A DNA stretch of 64,000 bases from JBHJGM01 sp964405825 (lineage in GTDB: Bacteria > Verrucomicrobiota > Verrucomicrobiia > Opitutales > JBHJGM01), in NCBI GenBank assembly GCA_964405825.1, contig CAYOPI010000003.1, positions 33,574 to 97,573 on the forward strand. Direction: 5' to 3'. The translations under genes were made by a program, and so were the position numbers. The first letter of the stretch is position 1. The number at the start of each line of letters is the position of its first letter. Positions 33,124-41,817 of this stretch are shown piece by piece. Under the pieces are notes generated by a model. That model was given only the letters and a program-made list of their open reading frames with translations, did not search any database and was not told the origin of the DNA.

Positions 33124-33128
33124 GCAAA

Positions 33129-34490
33129 GTGACCGATCCGCTGCCCATCGTTCCCTTTGGCGGGCCGTTGCAAGGTCCACGCGTGCGCCTGCCCGGGTCC
33201 AAGAGCCTGACCAACCGGGCGCTCATCCTCGCCGCCTTGAGCCGGCAGCAGGTCAAGCTGGAGGGCGCGCTGTTCTCGCGCGATTCACGGGTGATGGCCG
33301 ACTGCCTGCAGCAGCTTGGCTTTGCGGTGGAGCTGGACGAAGCCGCCCGCGTCTTTCGCGTTCAGGGTACCGGCGGACGCATCGAGGCGGCGGAGGCTTC
33401 GCTGCACTTTGGCAACTCCGGCACGTCGGCTCGATTCGTCACCGCGCTGGCCGCCCTGCGTGAGGGCGGGCGCTATGCGATCGACGGCGACCCGGCCATG
33501 CGCAAACGCCCGATGGAAGGCCTGTTGCGCGTGCTCGAGGCGCAGGGCACCCGTTTCGAATGGCAAGGCGCACCATGGCACATGCCACTGGTCATGCACA
33601 CGAACGGGCTGCCCGGCGGTGCGCTCAGCATCGACGCTCAAGCCAGCAGCCAACTGCTTTCGGCGCTGCTGATGGTCGCGCCGTTTAGCAAAGAGCCTGC
33701 GCGTATACAGCAGGTCGGCGAGACCGTCTCGAAGCCTTTCGTACGGATGACGTCCAAGCTGATGGGGCGTATCGGCGCTGTGGATACAAATTCGCAAGAT
33801 GACGGAGTCTATGCGCCGCAAGCGCCGCACGGCTATCGGTTTGGCAATGGCTGCTACCTCGTCGAGCCTGACGCGAGCGCGGCCAGTTACTTTGTTGCGT
33901 TGCCGCTTGTTGTGGGTGGCCAGCTGAAGATCGAGCCATGGTCCGAGGCGATGTTGCAGGGCGACGCTGCGTTTGCCCGACGGCTCGATGAACGCGGGCT
34001 CGTTCGCGTTGACGCCACCACGGAGCGCGAGGTCCTGAGCGTTGAGGCAGGCGAGGTGACGCCAGAGGGGTTCGCCGACGACTTCAACGCGATTTCCGAT
34101 ACCTTTCTGACCCTCGCTGCGGTTACCCCGCTGCTGGAGGGGACCACACGCATTGAAGGCATCGGGCACACACGCCACCAGGAGACCGACCGTATCGCGG
34201 CCATGGCGAACGAGCTGGAGCGTCTCGGGCAGTCGGTTGCGCAGGGCGAGGACTTTCTGGAAGTCACCCCGAACCTCGCGGCGATGAAAACTGCCAGCGA
34301 ATCGGCGCCGGTGCCGGTTGAGACCTATGAGGACCACCGCGTGGCGATGAGCTTTGGCGTGCTGGGCTGCCTTGATTTGCACGGCGATGGCCGCCCCTGG
34401 CTGGCCATTCGCGACCCCGGATGCTGCGCCAAAACCTTTCCGGACTTTTTCGAGAAGCTCGAGGCGCTGAGGATGAACCACGATGCCTGA
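33129..34490 (+). CDS. aroA: 3-phosphoshikimate 1-carboxyvinyltransferase (EPSP synthase)
   Basis: 453 residues. It makes EPSP from shikimate-3-phosphate and PEP in aromatic amino acid synthesis. Motifs: LPGSKSLTNRALILAAL (phosphate loop), FGNSGTSARFVTALAAL (PEP loop), HRQETDR-like RHQETDRIAAM and DHRVAMSFGVLG. The GTG at 33129 was preferred to the TTG at 33120 because AAGGAG (33113-33118) then lies 10 bases upstream; at the TTG it would be almost touching. The last 8 bases overlap cmk. Confidence 0.95.
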   Translation: MTDPLPIVPFGGPLQGPRVRLPGSKSLTNRALILAALSRQQVKLEGALFSRDSRVMADCLQQLGFAVELDEAARVFRVQGTGGRIEAAEASLHFGNSGTSARFVTALAALREGGRYAIDGDPAMRKRPMEGLLRVLEAQGTRFEWQGAPWHMPLVMHTNGLPGGALSIDAQASSQLLSALLMVAPFSKEPARIQQVGETVSKPFVRMTSKLMGRIGAVDTNSQDDGVYAPQAPHGYRFGNGCYLVEPDASAASYFVALPLVVGGQLKIEPWSEAMLQGDAAFARRLDERGLVRVDATTEREVLSVEAGEVTPEGFADDFNAISDTFLTLAAVTPLLEGTTRIEGIGHTRHQETDRIAAMANELERLGQSVAQGEDFLEVTPNLAAMKTASESAPVPVETYEDHRVAMSFGVLGCLDLHGDGRPWLAIRDPGCCAKTFPDFFEKLEALRMNHDA

Positions 34491-35217
34491 TCCGTATCCA
34501 GAAACTGGGGACAGCTTTGTCGTAATCGCGATCGACGGCGGGGCGGCTTCAGGTAAGTCAACGACCGCGCGGGGTCTCTCCGACGCGCTCAACCTGCTGC
34601 ACGTGGACACCGGCTCGCACTACCGCGCGGTGACGGCGGCGCTGCTCGCTCGGGGCGTGTCCCTGGAGTCATTGGAGGCGGTGGAGCAGGCCTTGAGCGA
34701 ACTCGAACTGAGCACGCAAGTCGACGGGCGACAGGCGCGCATCCAGTTGGGCGGCAGGAGTTTCGAGATGGCGGAACTGCGTTCGGACGCGGTCAACGCG
34801 AGCGTCTCGGCGGTGGCGGCGCAGCCGGCGGTGCGCGCGTTTTTGAAGGCCTATCAGCGCAGCCAGCTGGACGTTGCCCGCACCCAGGGTCTTGGCGGCG
34901 TGGTGATGGAGGGGCGCGACATTGGCTCGGTGATTCTGCCGGATACACCGCATCGGTTTTTTCTGGAGGCCGACGCGGCCACGCGGCAGGCGCGGCGCAC
35001 ACGCGAAGGCCAACAGGACGCGATTGCGCAGCGCGATGCCGCCGATTCCAGACGCGCGAGCGCTCCCCTCACCTGCCCCGAAGGCGCGGTCCGCATCAAC
35101 ACCGGGCAGGCCTCGCCCGAGGCGGTCGTTCGACAGATCCTCGAGCGCGTTTCGTCGTCAACCGACAAGGCGTCACCGGCTCAGAAATCGGGGTGTCCTC
35201 CGAGCGCGGCAAACTGA
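34483..35217 (+). CDS. cmk: Cytidylate kinase
   Basis: 244 residues. It phosphorylates CMP and dCMP. The P-loop is IDGGAASGKSTTARGL, followed by HVDTGSHYRAVT, VVMEGRDIGSVILPD and the lid QARRTREGQQDAIAQRDAAD. The start overlaps the aroA stop by 8 bp. The final residues after about 225 are polar filler, and the last 37 bp overlap the convergent purK gene. SHYRAV replaces the common MYRAV, a minor variation. Confidence 0.93.
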   Translation: MPDPYPETGDSFVVIAIDGGAASGKSTTARGLSDALNLLHVDTGSHYRAVTAALLARGVSLESLEAVEQALSELELSTQVDGRQARIQLGGRSFEMAELRSDAVNASVSAVAAQPAVRAFLKAYQRSQLDVARTQGLGGVVMEGRDIGSVILPDTPHRFFLEADAATRQARRTREGQQDAIAQRDAADSRRASAPLTCPEGAVRINTGQASPEAVVRQILERVSSSTDKASPAQKSGCPPSAAN

Positions 35218-36350
35218 TCGCGCGCGATGTCGCGGGCGTATTGCGGATTGGGATCGACGAGGGTGAAGTGGCCCATCTTGCGCCCGATGCGCGGCTCGCC
35301 CTTGTCGTAGAGGTGCAGGTGGCAGCCCGGCACGGCGAGCAGGCGCGTGAAGTCGGGCGGATCGGTGGGTGAGGGCCAGATGTCGCCCAGCAGGTTGACC
35401 ATCACGGCGGGCGCGCGCTGCGTGGGCGGGACGAGAGGCCAGTCGCAGACGGCGCGGCAATGCAGTTCGAACTGCGAATGCGCGCAGGCGTCGATCGTGT
35501 AATGGCCGCTGTTGTGGGGGCGCGGCGCGATCTCGTTGACCAGCAGCTCGCCCGCTTCGGTTTCGAAAAACTCCACCGCGAGCAGGCCAACGTAGTCAAG
35601 GGCCTCGGCGATACCCACGACGATTCGCTGGGCCTCGTCGAAGAGTTCCGGCGCGGCCTGCGCGGGAGCGAGGGTGGCCTGCAGGATGTGGTCGCGATGG
35701 ACGTTCTCGACCAGCGGGAAGACCTGGGTCTGGCCCTGCGGACGGCGGGCGCAGAGAATGGAGAGTTCCCGCCGGAAGCGTATCCATTTTTCCAGGACGC
35801 AGGAGCCACCCTCGAAGAGGATCTCAGCGCCGGCGAAGTCGCCGGTCGAGGCGAGTCTGCGCTGGCCTTTGCCGTCGTAGCCGCTTTCGGCCTGCTTGAG
35901 GACGCACGGCAGGCCCACCGAGGCGACGGCCGCAGGGAGATCTTTTTTACGGTGGACGATGGCGAAGGGCGCGCAGGGAAGGCCCTGCTCACGCAGAAAG
36001 GTCTTCTCGAGGACGCGGTGCTGGCAGACCTCCAGAGCGTGGGTGCCGGGGCGCACCGGCAGGCGATGGGCAAGCACGCTCGAGGCCATCGTGGGGACGT
36101 TCTCAAACTCCAGGGTGACCCAGTGCAGGCCGTCGGCAAAGTTTTTCAGGGCGGCGTGGTCGTCATAGGAATACGGATACAGCGCATCGGCGACCGGTCC
36201 GGCGCAGCAGTGGGGATCGGGATCGAAGACGTGGAAGCGCAGCCCCAACTGACGCCCGGCCAGGATCATCATCCGGCCCAGCTGGCCGCCGCCGAGGATT
36301 CCCAGGGACGGGCCGGGCAGCGGTGAATCGAGTCCCTCGGGCGGGCTCAT
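35181..36350 (-). CDS. purK: 5-(carboxyamino)imidazole ribonucleotide synthase
   Basis: 389 residues. PurK is an ATP-grasp enzyme that makes N5-CAIR from AIR, bicarbonate and ATP in purine synthesis. The opening LGILGGGQLGRMMILAGRQL, TLEFENVP, KQAESGYDGKGQ and the closing part NEIAPRPHNSGHYTIDAC are diagnostic. It overlaps the end of purE by 4 bp (ATGA), giving a coupled purE-purK pair. Its 3' end overlaps the 3' end of cmk on the opposite strand by 37 bp. Confidence 0.95.
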   Translation of the reverse strand: MSPPEGLDSPLPGPSLGILGGGQLGRMMILAGRQLGLRFHVFDPDPHCCAGPVADALYPYSYDDHAALKNFADGLHWVTLEFENVPTMASSVLAHRLPVRPGTHALEVCQHRVLEKTFLREQGLPCAPFAIVHRKKDLPAAVASVGLPCVLKQAESGYDGKGQRRLASTGDFAGAEILFEGGSCVLEKWIRFRRELSILCARRPQGQTQVFPLVENVHRDHILQATLAPAQAAPELFDEAQRIVVGIAEALDYVGLLAVEFFETEAGELLVNEIAPRPHNSGHYTIDACAHSQFELHCRAVCDWPLVPPTQRAPAVMVNLLGDIWPSPTDPPDFTRLLAVPGCHLHLYDKGEPRIGRKMGHFTLVDPNPQYARDIARDQFAALGGHPDF

Positions 36351-36871
36351 TGCAGCGGAAGCGTGTCCTGGCCGACGGCTTCGGTCTGAGCCTTGCGCCA
36401 GGCCAGCAGTCGCGAGCGCAGGTCGGCGTCGTGGAGCGCGAGAATGGCGGCGGCGCAGAGGGCGGCGTTGATGGCACCGGCCTTGCCGATGGCGAGGGTG
36501 GGCACGGGAACGCCCGCCGGCATCTGCACAATCGACAGCAGCGAGTCGACCCCGCGCAGGACCCGGCTTTCGACCGGCACGCCCAGCACGGGCAGGTGCG
36601 TTTGAGCGGCCACCATTCCCGGCAGGTGCGCGGCCCCGCCAGCGCCGGCGATGATGACGGCCAGCCCCCGAGCTTCGGCTTCCCGGGCGTACTGTCGCAT
36701 TTTCTCAGGCGTGCGGTGGGCGCTGACGATGGCGCACTCGTGTTCGAGTTCCAGCTGCCGAAGCGTCGCGGCGGCGTGTTGCAGCGTTTCCCAGTCGGAC
36801 TTGCTGCCCATGATCACGCCCACGCGCGGGCGTTTGCCCTCGGGCGCGCCCTGTGGCTTTTTCTCCCCCAT
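36347..36871 (-). CDS. purE: N5-carboxyaminoimidazole ribonucleotide mutase
   Basis: 174 residues. It converts N5-CAIR to CAIR, the step after PurK. The class I signature VGVIMGSKSDWETLQHAA is followed by VSAHRTPEKM, IIAGAGGAAHLPGM and GVPVESRVLRGVDSLLSI, the conserved loop around the active-site His. The ATG at 36871 gives a short basic leader. It is divergent from the DUF429 gene. Confidence 0.95.
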   Translation of the reverse strand: MGEKKPQGAPEGKRPRVGVIMGSKSDWETLQHAAATLRQLELEHECAIVSAHRTPEKMRQYAREAEARGLAVIIAGAGGAAHLPGMVAAQTHLPVLGVPVESRVLRGVDSLLSIVQMPAGVPVPTLAIGKAGAINAALCAAAILALHDADLRSRLLAWRKAQTEAVGQDTLPLQ

Positions 36872-36934
36872 GTGCTTGGCGATTAACGCAGCGAGTCGGC
36901 CTTGGCAAGGCCGCGCAACGGTGACGGCGCAGCG

Positions 36935-37720
36935 ATGAGAGTGATTCCGGAGCAGTCCGGTTCCTTCGTGGTCGGGGTGGATGGATGCCGCGGCGGTTGG
37001 GTGGCGGTGTGGCTGACCGGGAAAGCGCCGCGGAAAACCGGGGCGGCGGTGTACTCAACTTTCGCCGAACTCTGGAGCGCCCTGGGTCACGCCGGGCGCA
37101 TCCTCGTTGACATGCCGATCGGGCTGCCCGGCAAAGGGGCGCGCCGTTGCGACCTGGAAGCGCGCCGCGTTCTGGGTCCACGTCTGGGCAGCCGCGTGTT
37201 TCCCTGTCCGGGCCGGGCGGCGCTTTCGGCGGGCGACTACGCCGAGGCCTGCCAGAACAACCAGCGTCAACTGGGCCGCAAGCTAAGCAAGCAAAGCTAC
37301 TTTCTGCTGCCGAAGATTCGCGAGTGCGACACGCTGCTCCAGAGCAATCCAACCGCGCGGGCGAAGATCTTCGAGGCGCATCCGGAGGCGTGCTTCGCCG
37401 GGCTCGCGGGCGGCTCTGGCTTGCGCGCTTCAAAGAAGACCGCGGAAGGCCAGGCGCAGCGGGTGGGTCTCCTGAAGGATTGTCAACGTGGTCTGGGGCC
37501 GTGCATTCAGGGTATTCTGGAGCAGACCCGGCGGGTTGAGCTGCTTCCCGACGACGCCCTCGATGCGGCGGTGCTGGCCTACGCGGCCTCCGTGGCCAAG
37601 CGTTGGCGCGTTCTGCCGGAAGAGGGTCCGCCGGAGTTCGACGAGACAGGTCTGCCAATGCGGATCGTCGGGCTCAAGCCACCACGGCGACCTGGTCTCG
37701 CTAAGCACTCGGGGGCGTGA
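36935..37720 (+). CDS. DUF429-family protein (predicted RNase H-fold nuclease)
   Basis: 261 residues from the ATG at 36935. The start VVGVDGCRGGWVAVWL, then ILVDMPIGLPGKGARRCDLE, FPCPGRAALSAGDYAEA, IFEAHPEACFAGLAG and DDALDAAVLAYAA form the conserved DUF429 pattern. Acidic residues sit where an RNase H-like active site would be. The family is described only as a predicted nuclease. It is divergent from purE and its last 20 bp overlap the end of the convergent nucleoside-permease-family gene. Confidence 0.82.
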   Translation: MRVIPEQSGSFVVGVDGCRGGWVAVWLTGKAPRKTGAAVYSTFAELWSALGHAGRILVDMPIGLPGKGARRCDLEARRVLGPRLGSRVFPCPGRAALSAGDYAEACQNNQRQLGRKLSKQSYFLLPKIRECDTLLQSNPTARAKIFEAHPEACFAGLAGGSGLRASKKTAEGQAQRVGLLKDCQRGLGPCIQGILEQTRRVELLPDDALDAAVLAYAASVAKRWRVLPEEGPPEFDETGLPMRIVGLKPPRRPGLAKHSGA

Positions 37721-38705
37721 CCGCGTGCGTCGACCAGTCCGCGAGCAGCGCCTGGATGACGGCGTTGACGGCGTGGTAACCGTTTTCCAGGCAGGGGCCC
37801 AGGCTTGGAAAATCCGGTTCACCGACGGTGCCTTCGGGGCCGCAGAGGCTGGTCAGGATGTCAACGCCGGGTGCCGGGAGAGTGAAATTGCTCGCGCAGC
37901 GCAGGGAGAGGAAGCGCTCGGGATCGGCCCGGCCGGCGGTGCCCAGGTCCCGGACCACGCGCAGCGCGGGAAAGTCCTCCATGGCCGAGGTGGCAAACTT
38001 GCTCTGGCCCTGCGAAAAATGCGCGCACCAGTCCTCGGCCCACTGGTTGAGGACGGGCCCGTGCCAGTAGCGGCTGGCCGAAAGGTTGGTGCCAACGGCG
38101 ATCGCGGGCGGCTGCAGCGCGATGGGAAAGTTGCTGAAACGCTGTCGGAAAGCCTGCAGGTCGGCCGGGTCGTCGATGGGCACGTCCCTGCTGACGGAGA
38201 CGGCCCAGCGCAGGAGCGAGGCGGGCGTTTCGAAGGCGTATTCGCGGAAGCCGGCGGCCGGCGGTGCGACGGACATCGACGCATTGACGGGCCCCCGCCG
38301 ACCCATCGGGAAGGTGCCGTAGGGCCAGCCTTCGGGCGTCTCGCTGGAGTCGATTTCGTAGCAGATTTCGCCGTCGACGAGCCAGTCGTGCCAGACGGCG
38401 CTGCCGAGGCTGACGACGTTGGGATTGGCCCCGGCGATGCCACTGAGGATCCAGTAGGCCCTGGAGAGATCGTAGTGCCCGCACCATCCCAGGGCGCTGA
38501 CGCTGTGGCCAGTGGCCAGGCCGCTGGGTCCGGTAATGATGCCAATGATGCCGTCGTCATTTTCGTAGACCGGGCAAGGCAGCCTGGGGGCGTCGGTGGC
38601 GGGGCGGAAGCCGAGACGATCGCGGTAATGCGTGAACTCGCCGGGCAAACCGCCGCCGGGATCGTAGTAGGTGACGATGACGATGCGGACGGGCTTCGGG
38701 CTCAT
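37701..38705 (-). CDS. Purine nucleoside permease (NUP) family protein
   Basis: 334 residues. The sequence VRIVIVTYYDPGGGLPGEFT, VSLGSAVWHDWLVDGEICYEID, WPYGTFPMGR, GTNLSASRYWHGP and FATSAMEDFP match the NUP family. Despite the permease name, the protein has no clear membrane segments or signal. It resembles nucleoside-phosphorylase-like folds that bind purine nucleosides. Its ATG overlaps the stop of the last glycosyltransferase gene by 4 bp (ATGA), so it is translationally coupled to the polysaccharide operon. A nucleoside-salvage role linked to nucleotide-sugar use is only a guess. Confidence 0.75.
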   Translation of the reverse strand: MSPKPVRIVIVTYYDPGGGLPGEFTHYRDRLGFRPATDAPRLPCPVYENDDGIIGIITGPSGLATGHSVSALGWCGHYDLSRAYWILSGIAGANPNVVSLGSAVWHDWLVDGEICYEIDSSETPEGWPYGTFPMGRRGPVNASMSVAPPAAGFREYAFETPASLLRWAVSVSRDVPIDDPADLQAFRQRFSNFPIALQPPAIAVGTNLSASRYWHGPVLNQWAEDWCAHFSQGQSKFATSAMEDFPALRVVRDLGTAGRADPERFLSLRCASNFTLPAPGVDILTSLCGPEGTVGEPDFPSLGPCLENGYHAVNAVIQALLADWSTHAVTPPSA

Positions 38706-39964
38706 GGGTCCGGATGCTGAGCAGTTTCCATTCCCTCAAGGCGGGCTTCGATTCGGTAGAGGTGCTGCCGCAAACCGGAAAGAGTGAAGGTGGCGTCCAG
38801 GGTCGACTGCCGCGACCAGCGCTCGACCAGACCCGGGTCATGGAGGCAGCGCCGGATGGCCGCAACGATCGCGTCCGCAGCGGGCGGGTCGATGAGGTCG
38901 CCGTTGACGCCGGGTTGGACAACCTCGCCGCAAGACCGACTCGCAAGCACGGGCAACTGCTCGATCTGCGCTTCCAACTGGGCCGTGCCAAAGGCCTCCG
39001 AGATCGGCGGGAACAGAAGCAGGTCGGCATCGCGAAAGGCCTGGGTGCGTTCGTCCTCGATGAGGTTTCCGCGCCAGCGAACGTTGGGCAGTTCCTGCCA
39101 TGGCGGGGGGACAATCTCCGGGATGGTGTCGGCGATCTCAAAGCGGACGGGTTCGGCCATGAGGGCGCGGGCGGCTTCCAGAATGGCGCGCAGGCCCAGG
39201 CGGAGCGTGGCAGGTCCGGGGACCAGGATCTGCAGCGGACGTTCCTTGGTGAAGGCCGTCGGGTAGGCCCGCAGATTGTCGCGCGGATGGGTGTCGCCCT
39301 CGTGGATCGCCGGCAGGGGCAGGATTCGCGCCGCCGGCACGCCCTCGGCCGCGACGGCTTGGGCCACCCAGTCCGACGGCACCGCGACGCAATCGGCCAG
39401 CTGCAGTTCGGTACGCCAAAGCGACCAGTACTCCTCAGGGGCCGGTTCGGCATCGGGTTGCCAGGGGGGATCGCGGTCGGCCTCTTTGCGAAGGCGCTGC
39501 TCCTCCACCATTGCGGCGTCGGCCTGATACAAGACGCAGTACCAGCCGAGCTTCTTGAAGAAGGTAAAAAGGCGCGCGGCGGCGTAGCTGTAGGCGAGGA
39601 AGATGCCGGGGGCCTTGGCGCGCAGGTCGTCGGCCAGGGGCCCGATCTGCCTGAGCATCTGGCGCTGAAAGTAGGCGTTGCGCTGGAGGATGGCGGTCCA
39701 GTGGCTCCACTTGCGGGCGCGGGCGGTCAGTTCGAAGCGCGCCTGGCCCAGCCCGAGGTGCAACACGGTGCGGCCCTCCAGTTCGGGATGAAACCGACGC
39801 CGGGCCTTACTGACGGATGCCGGCAGAGCCGGCTGAAACCACCGCGGATAGTCATTCCAGAAGTCCGTCATGAGGAAGGCGAGCGCGCCGTCGGAGGCCA
39901 GGGCACGCGGGATGCGGTAGGCGTCGCGGCTGTCGATCTGCGCGCAAGCCCAGATGGCCTTCAT
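38702..39964 (-). CDS. Glycosyltransferase (GT-B type)
   Basis: 420 residues from the ATG at 39964 (MKAIWACAQIDSRDAYRIPR), which overlaps the preceding gene by 4 bp. The C-terminal domain has the GT-B donor-site pattern LQILVPGPATLRLG, then DADLLLFPPISEAFGTAQLE, with the Glu-x7-Glu motif weak (SEAFGTAQLE). The N-terminal half is only loosely similar to GT4 enzymes. It probably adds a sugar to the lipid-linked repeat unit on the inner face of the membrane. Donor and linkage cannot be told. Confidence 0.75.
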   Translation of the reverse strand: MKAIWACAQIDSRDAYRIPRALASDGALAFLMTDFWNDYPRWFQPALPASVSKARRRFHPELEGRTVLHLGLGQARFELTARARKWSHWTAILQRNAYFQRQMLRQIGPLADDLRAKAPGIFLAYSYAAARLFTFFKKLGWYCVLYQADAAMVEEQRLRKEADRDPPWQPDAEPAPEEYWSLWRTELQLADCVAVPSDWVAQAVAAEGVPAARILPLPAIHEGDTHPRDNLRAYPTAFTKERPLQILVPGPATLRLGLRAILEAARALMAEPVRFEIADTIPEIVPPPWQELPNVRWRGNLIEDERTQAFRDADLLLFPPISEAFGTAQLEAQIEQLPVLASRSCGEVVQPGVNGDLIDPPAADAIVAAIRRCLHDPGLVERWSRQSTLDATFTLSGLRQHLYRIEARLEGMETAQHPDP

Positions 39965-41193
39965 GACGGGACGGGGGTCGGGGCCGGGCTGTTTGACGGG
40001 GGTCTGGGACAGGCCTCGCGGATGCCCTGGCGAAAGGCTTCCCAGGAGGATTTTTCGGCAAAGGCGCGGATGGCCACCGGGTCGATCTGGCCAGCCTCGA
40101 ATCGCTCGCGGGCCTCGCTGAGGGCACCGCCCAGCCGGGCGAGGTCGCCGGGCTGAAGGACTTCGCCGATGCCGGCAGGGGGCTTCAAGTCCGCCAGACC
40201 GGTGTGTTCGGTGCCGATGGTGTAGCAACCCATGCCGAGGGCTTCGAGCAGGACAAAGCCGAAGCCTTCGATCAGCGAGGGCAGGACGAAAACCTGGCAG
40301 CGGTTGAAGAGCGCCTGCAACTCGGGCAGGGGCAGCTTGCTGTGCAGCACGACGTTGTCGGAGGCCAGGGCGCGGATGCCGGGGTCGATGCGGTAGGTGA
40401 CCAGGTGCAGCTCGCTGCGCGGCATCGCGAGATCTTTCCAGACGCGCAGCAAATGGTGCAGGCCCTTGCGCTGAATTCCCTGCCCCACGAAGAGGAAGCG
40501 GCAGACGTCTTTCTGCCTGGCCTCGGGCTGAAAGGGCAGGCTGGCGAAGTCATAGCCGTAGGGCACGACCTTGAGGCGATCCTCGGGCACGCCGTAAGAC
40601 GCGACCGAGCGTTGGGTGAACGCGCTGGCACAAATGATGAAGTCGGCAAGCTGGCAGGCCTGACGCGTTTCTTCCGAGCGCCCGTCGTCGCCGCCGGTTT
40701 CCTCCTCCCGGGCAAAGGACTCGGCCACTTCGGGAAAACGCGCGAAGTCCTCCTCAAGGATCTGTCGCACGAGCGGGCCCAGCGGATGCACCATGAAGAG
40801 GCCCTTGCTGAGGCCGGCGGCGTCGGGATGCGCGAAGGCGGGCATCGCGTAGTAGCTGTAGAGGAGAAGTCCGGCCTGTTTCTGCCGGGCGGTCTCCAGA
40901 GCCCGCCAGGAGAGGCGCTCGTCGACCGCGCGGAAGGTGGCGGCGTCGGCGCGCTTGCCCACGAGGCGTTTCCACTGGCGCAGGAACGAGGCGGGATCGC
41001 CCCGTGCGTGCGCCGAAGCAATCCCCGGGCAATGCCTTGAGCCGGCTTTCGCTCCCAGGGGACCGGGCAGGCGCGCCAGCCAGTCCGGAGCGTAGAAATC
41101 GGTGACGAGCGCGGCCAGTTCGTCGGCTTCGGCCAGGGCCCAGGGCACCTGGTAGAAGTCCCGGCTGCCGTTGAATGCAACAACGTAGGCCAT
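39961..41193 (-). CDS. Glycosyltransferase family 4-like
   Basis: 410 residues. The donor-binding half shows KVVPYGYDFASLPF, RFLFVGQGIQRKGLHHLL, and VFVLPSLIEGFGFVLLEALG with the Glu-x7-Glu signature of GT4 enzymes (EGFGFVLLE). The N-terminal acceptor half starts MAYVVAFNGSRDFYQVPWAL, related in style to the neighbouring glycosyltransferase. It starts 6 bp after the end of the WcaF-like gene and overlaps the next gene. It is a cytoplasmic-face transferase for repeat-unit assembly. Confidence 0.85.
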   Translation of the reverse strand: MAYVVAFNGSRDFYQVPWALAEADELAALVTDFYAPDWLARLPGPLGAKAGSRHCPGIASAHARGDPASFLRQWKRLVGKRADAATFRAVDERLSWRALETARQKQAGLLLYSYYAMPAFAHPDAAGLSKGLFMVHPLGPLVRQILEEDFARFPEVAESFAREEETGGDDGRSEETRQACQLADFIICASAFTQRSVASYGVPEDRLKVVPYGYDFASLPFQPEARQKDVCRFLFVGQGIQRKGLHHLLRVWKDLAMPRSELHLVTYRIDPGIRALASDNVVLHSKLPLPELQALFNRCQVFVLPSLIEGFGFVLLEALGMGCYTIGTEHTGLADLKPPAGIGEVLQPGDLARLGGALSEARERFEAGQIDPVAIRAFAEKSSWEAFRQGIREACPRPPSNSPAPTPVPS

Positions 41194-41199
41194 GCGGCG

Positions 41200-41817
41200 T
41201 CAGGAGGTGGCTTTGGTTTGAGGCCAGCGGGGCCGAACCGGTTTGCAGGGGTTGCCCGCGCAGACCATCCCCGACGGCAAAAAGTCGACCACCACGGAGC
41301 CGGCGGTGGCGACGGTTTCGGCACCGAGCCCGGCACCGGGACCGACAAAGACCATCGCCCCGACCCAGGCTCCCGGACCGATGTCGATGGGCCGGTTGCG
41401 ATAAGGAAAGTCGGGCTTGCGGTAGTCGTGGTTGCCGGTGCAGAGGAAGGCGCGCTGGGAGATGCAGGCGTGGCTGCCAACGGTGACCGGCTCGAAGTTC
41501 AGAATGAAGGCCTCCTCTCCAATCCAGACGTGGTCGCCCAGTTGCAGGCGCCAGGGCAGGTGAATGTTCACGCGGGGCTTGATCACCACGCCCTGTCCCA
41601 CCTTGGCCCCGAAGGCCTTCAAAAGGGCTCGCTTGAACGCGCCGGGCCAGGGCAGCGCACTGAGAAAAAAGGTGCACTTGGTCAGGTACCACAGCAGCTC
41701 GAACCACCGCGGGCACCCGCGGTCGAGGCCCCTGGAAGCGTCGAAGGTGTCCAGGCGCATGCGCGTGGACGACGGCGGTGTCGGGGCCGATTCGGCGGGC
41801 TCAGTCACAGTGGGCAT
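41200..41817 (-). CDS. WcaF-like hexapeptide acetyltransferase
   Basis: 205 residues from the ATG at 41817. The left-handed beta-helix pattern is clear: GQGVVIKPRVNIHLPWRLQL, GDHVWIGEEAFILNFEPVTV, HACISQRAFLCTGNHDYR, IGPGAWVGAMVFVGPG and the closing SGMVCAGNPCKPVRPR. It resembles putative colanic-acid acetyltransferase WcaF, which O-acetylates exopolysaccharide from acetyl-CoA. An upstream in-frame extension lies antisense to nothing but runs inside the preceding glycosyltransferase gene and was dropped. It overlaps that gene by 17 bp. Confidence 0.85.
   Translation of the reverse strand: MPTVTEPAESAPTPPSSTRMRLDTFDASRGLDRGCPRWFELLWYLTKCTFFLSALPWPGAFKRALLKAFGAKVGQGVVIKPRVNIHLPWRLQLGDHVWIGEEAFILNFEPVTVGSHACISQRAFLCTGNHDYRKPDFPYRNRPIDIGPGAWVGAMVFVGPGAGLGAETVATAGSVVVDFLPSGMVCAGNPCKPVRPRWPQTKATS

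Noticed and set aside
33120..33128. TTG at 33120 as the aroA start
   Set aside because: The AAGGAG would then be almost touching the start; with GTG at 33129 it is 10 bases away.
32149..33180. Extension of the SUMF1-like protein upstream to give 946 residues
   Set aside because: The extra part is antisense to tyrA and has no domain; the ATG at 32148 gives a proper membrane anchor.
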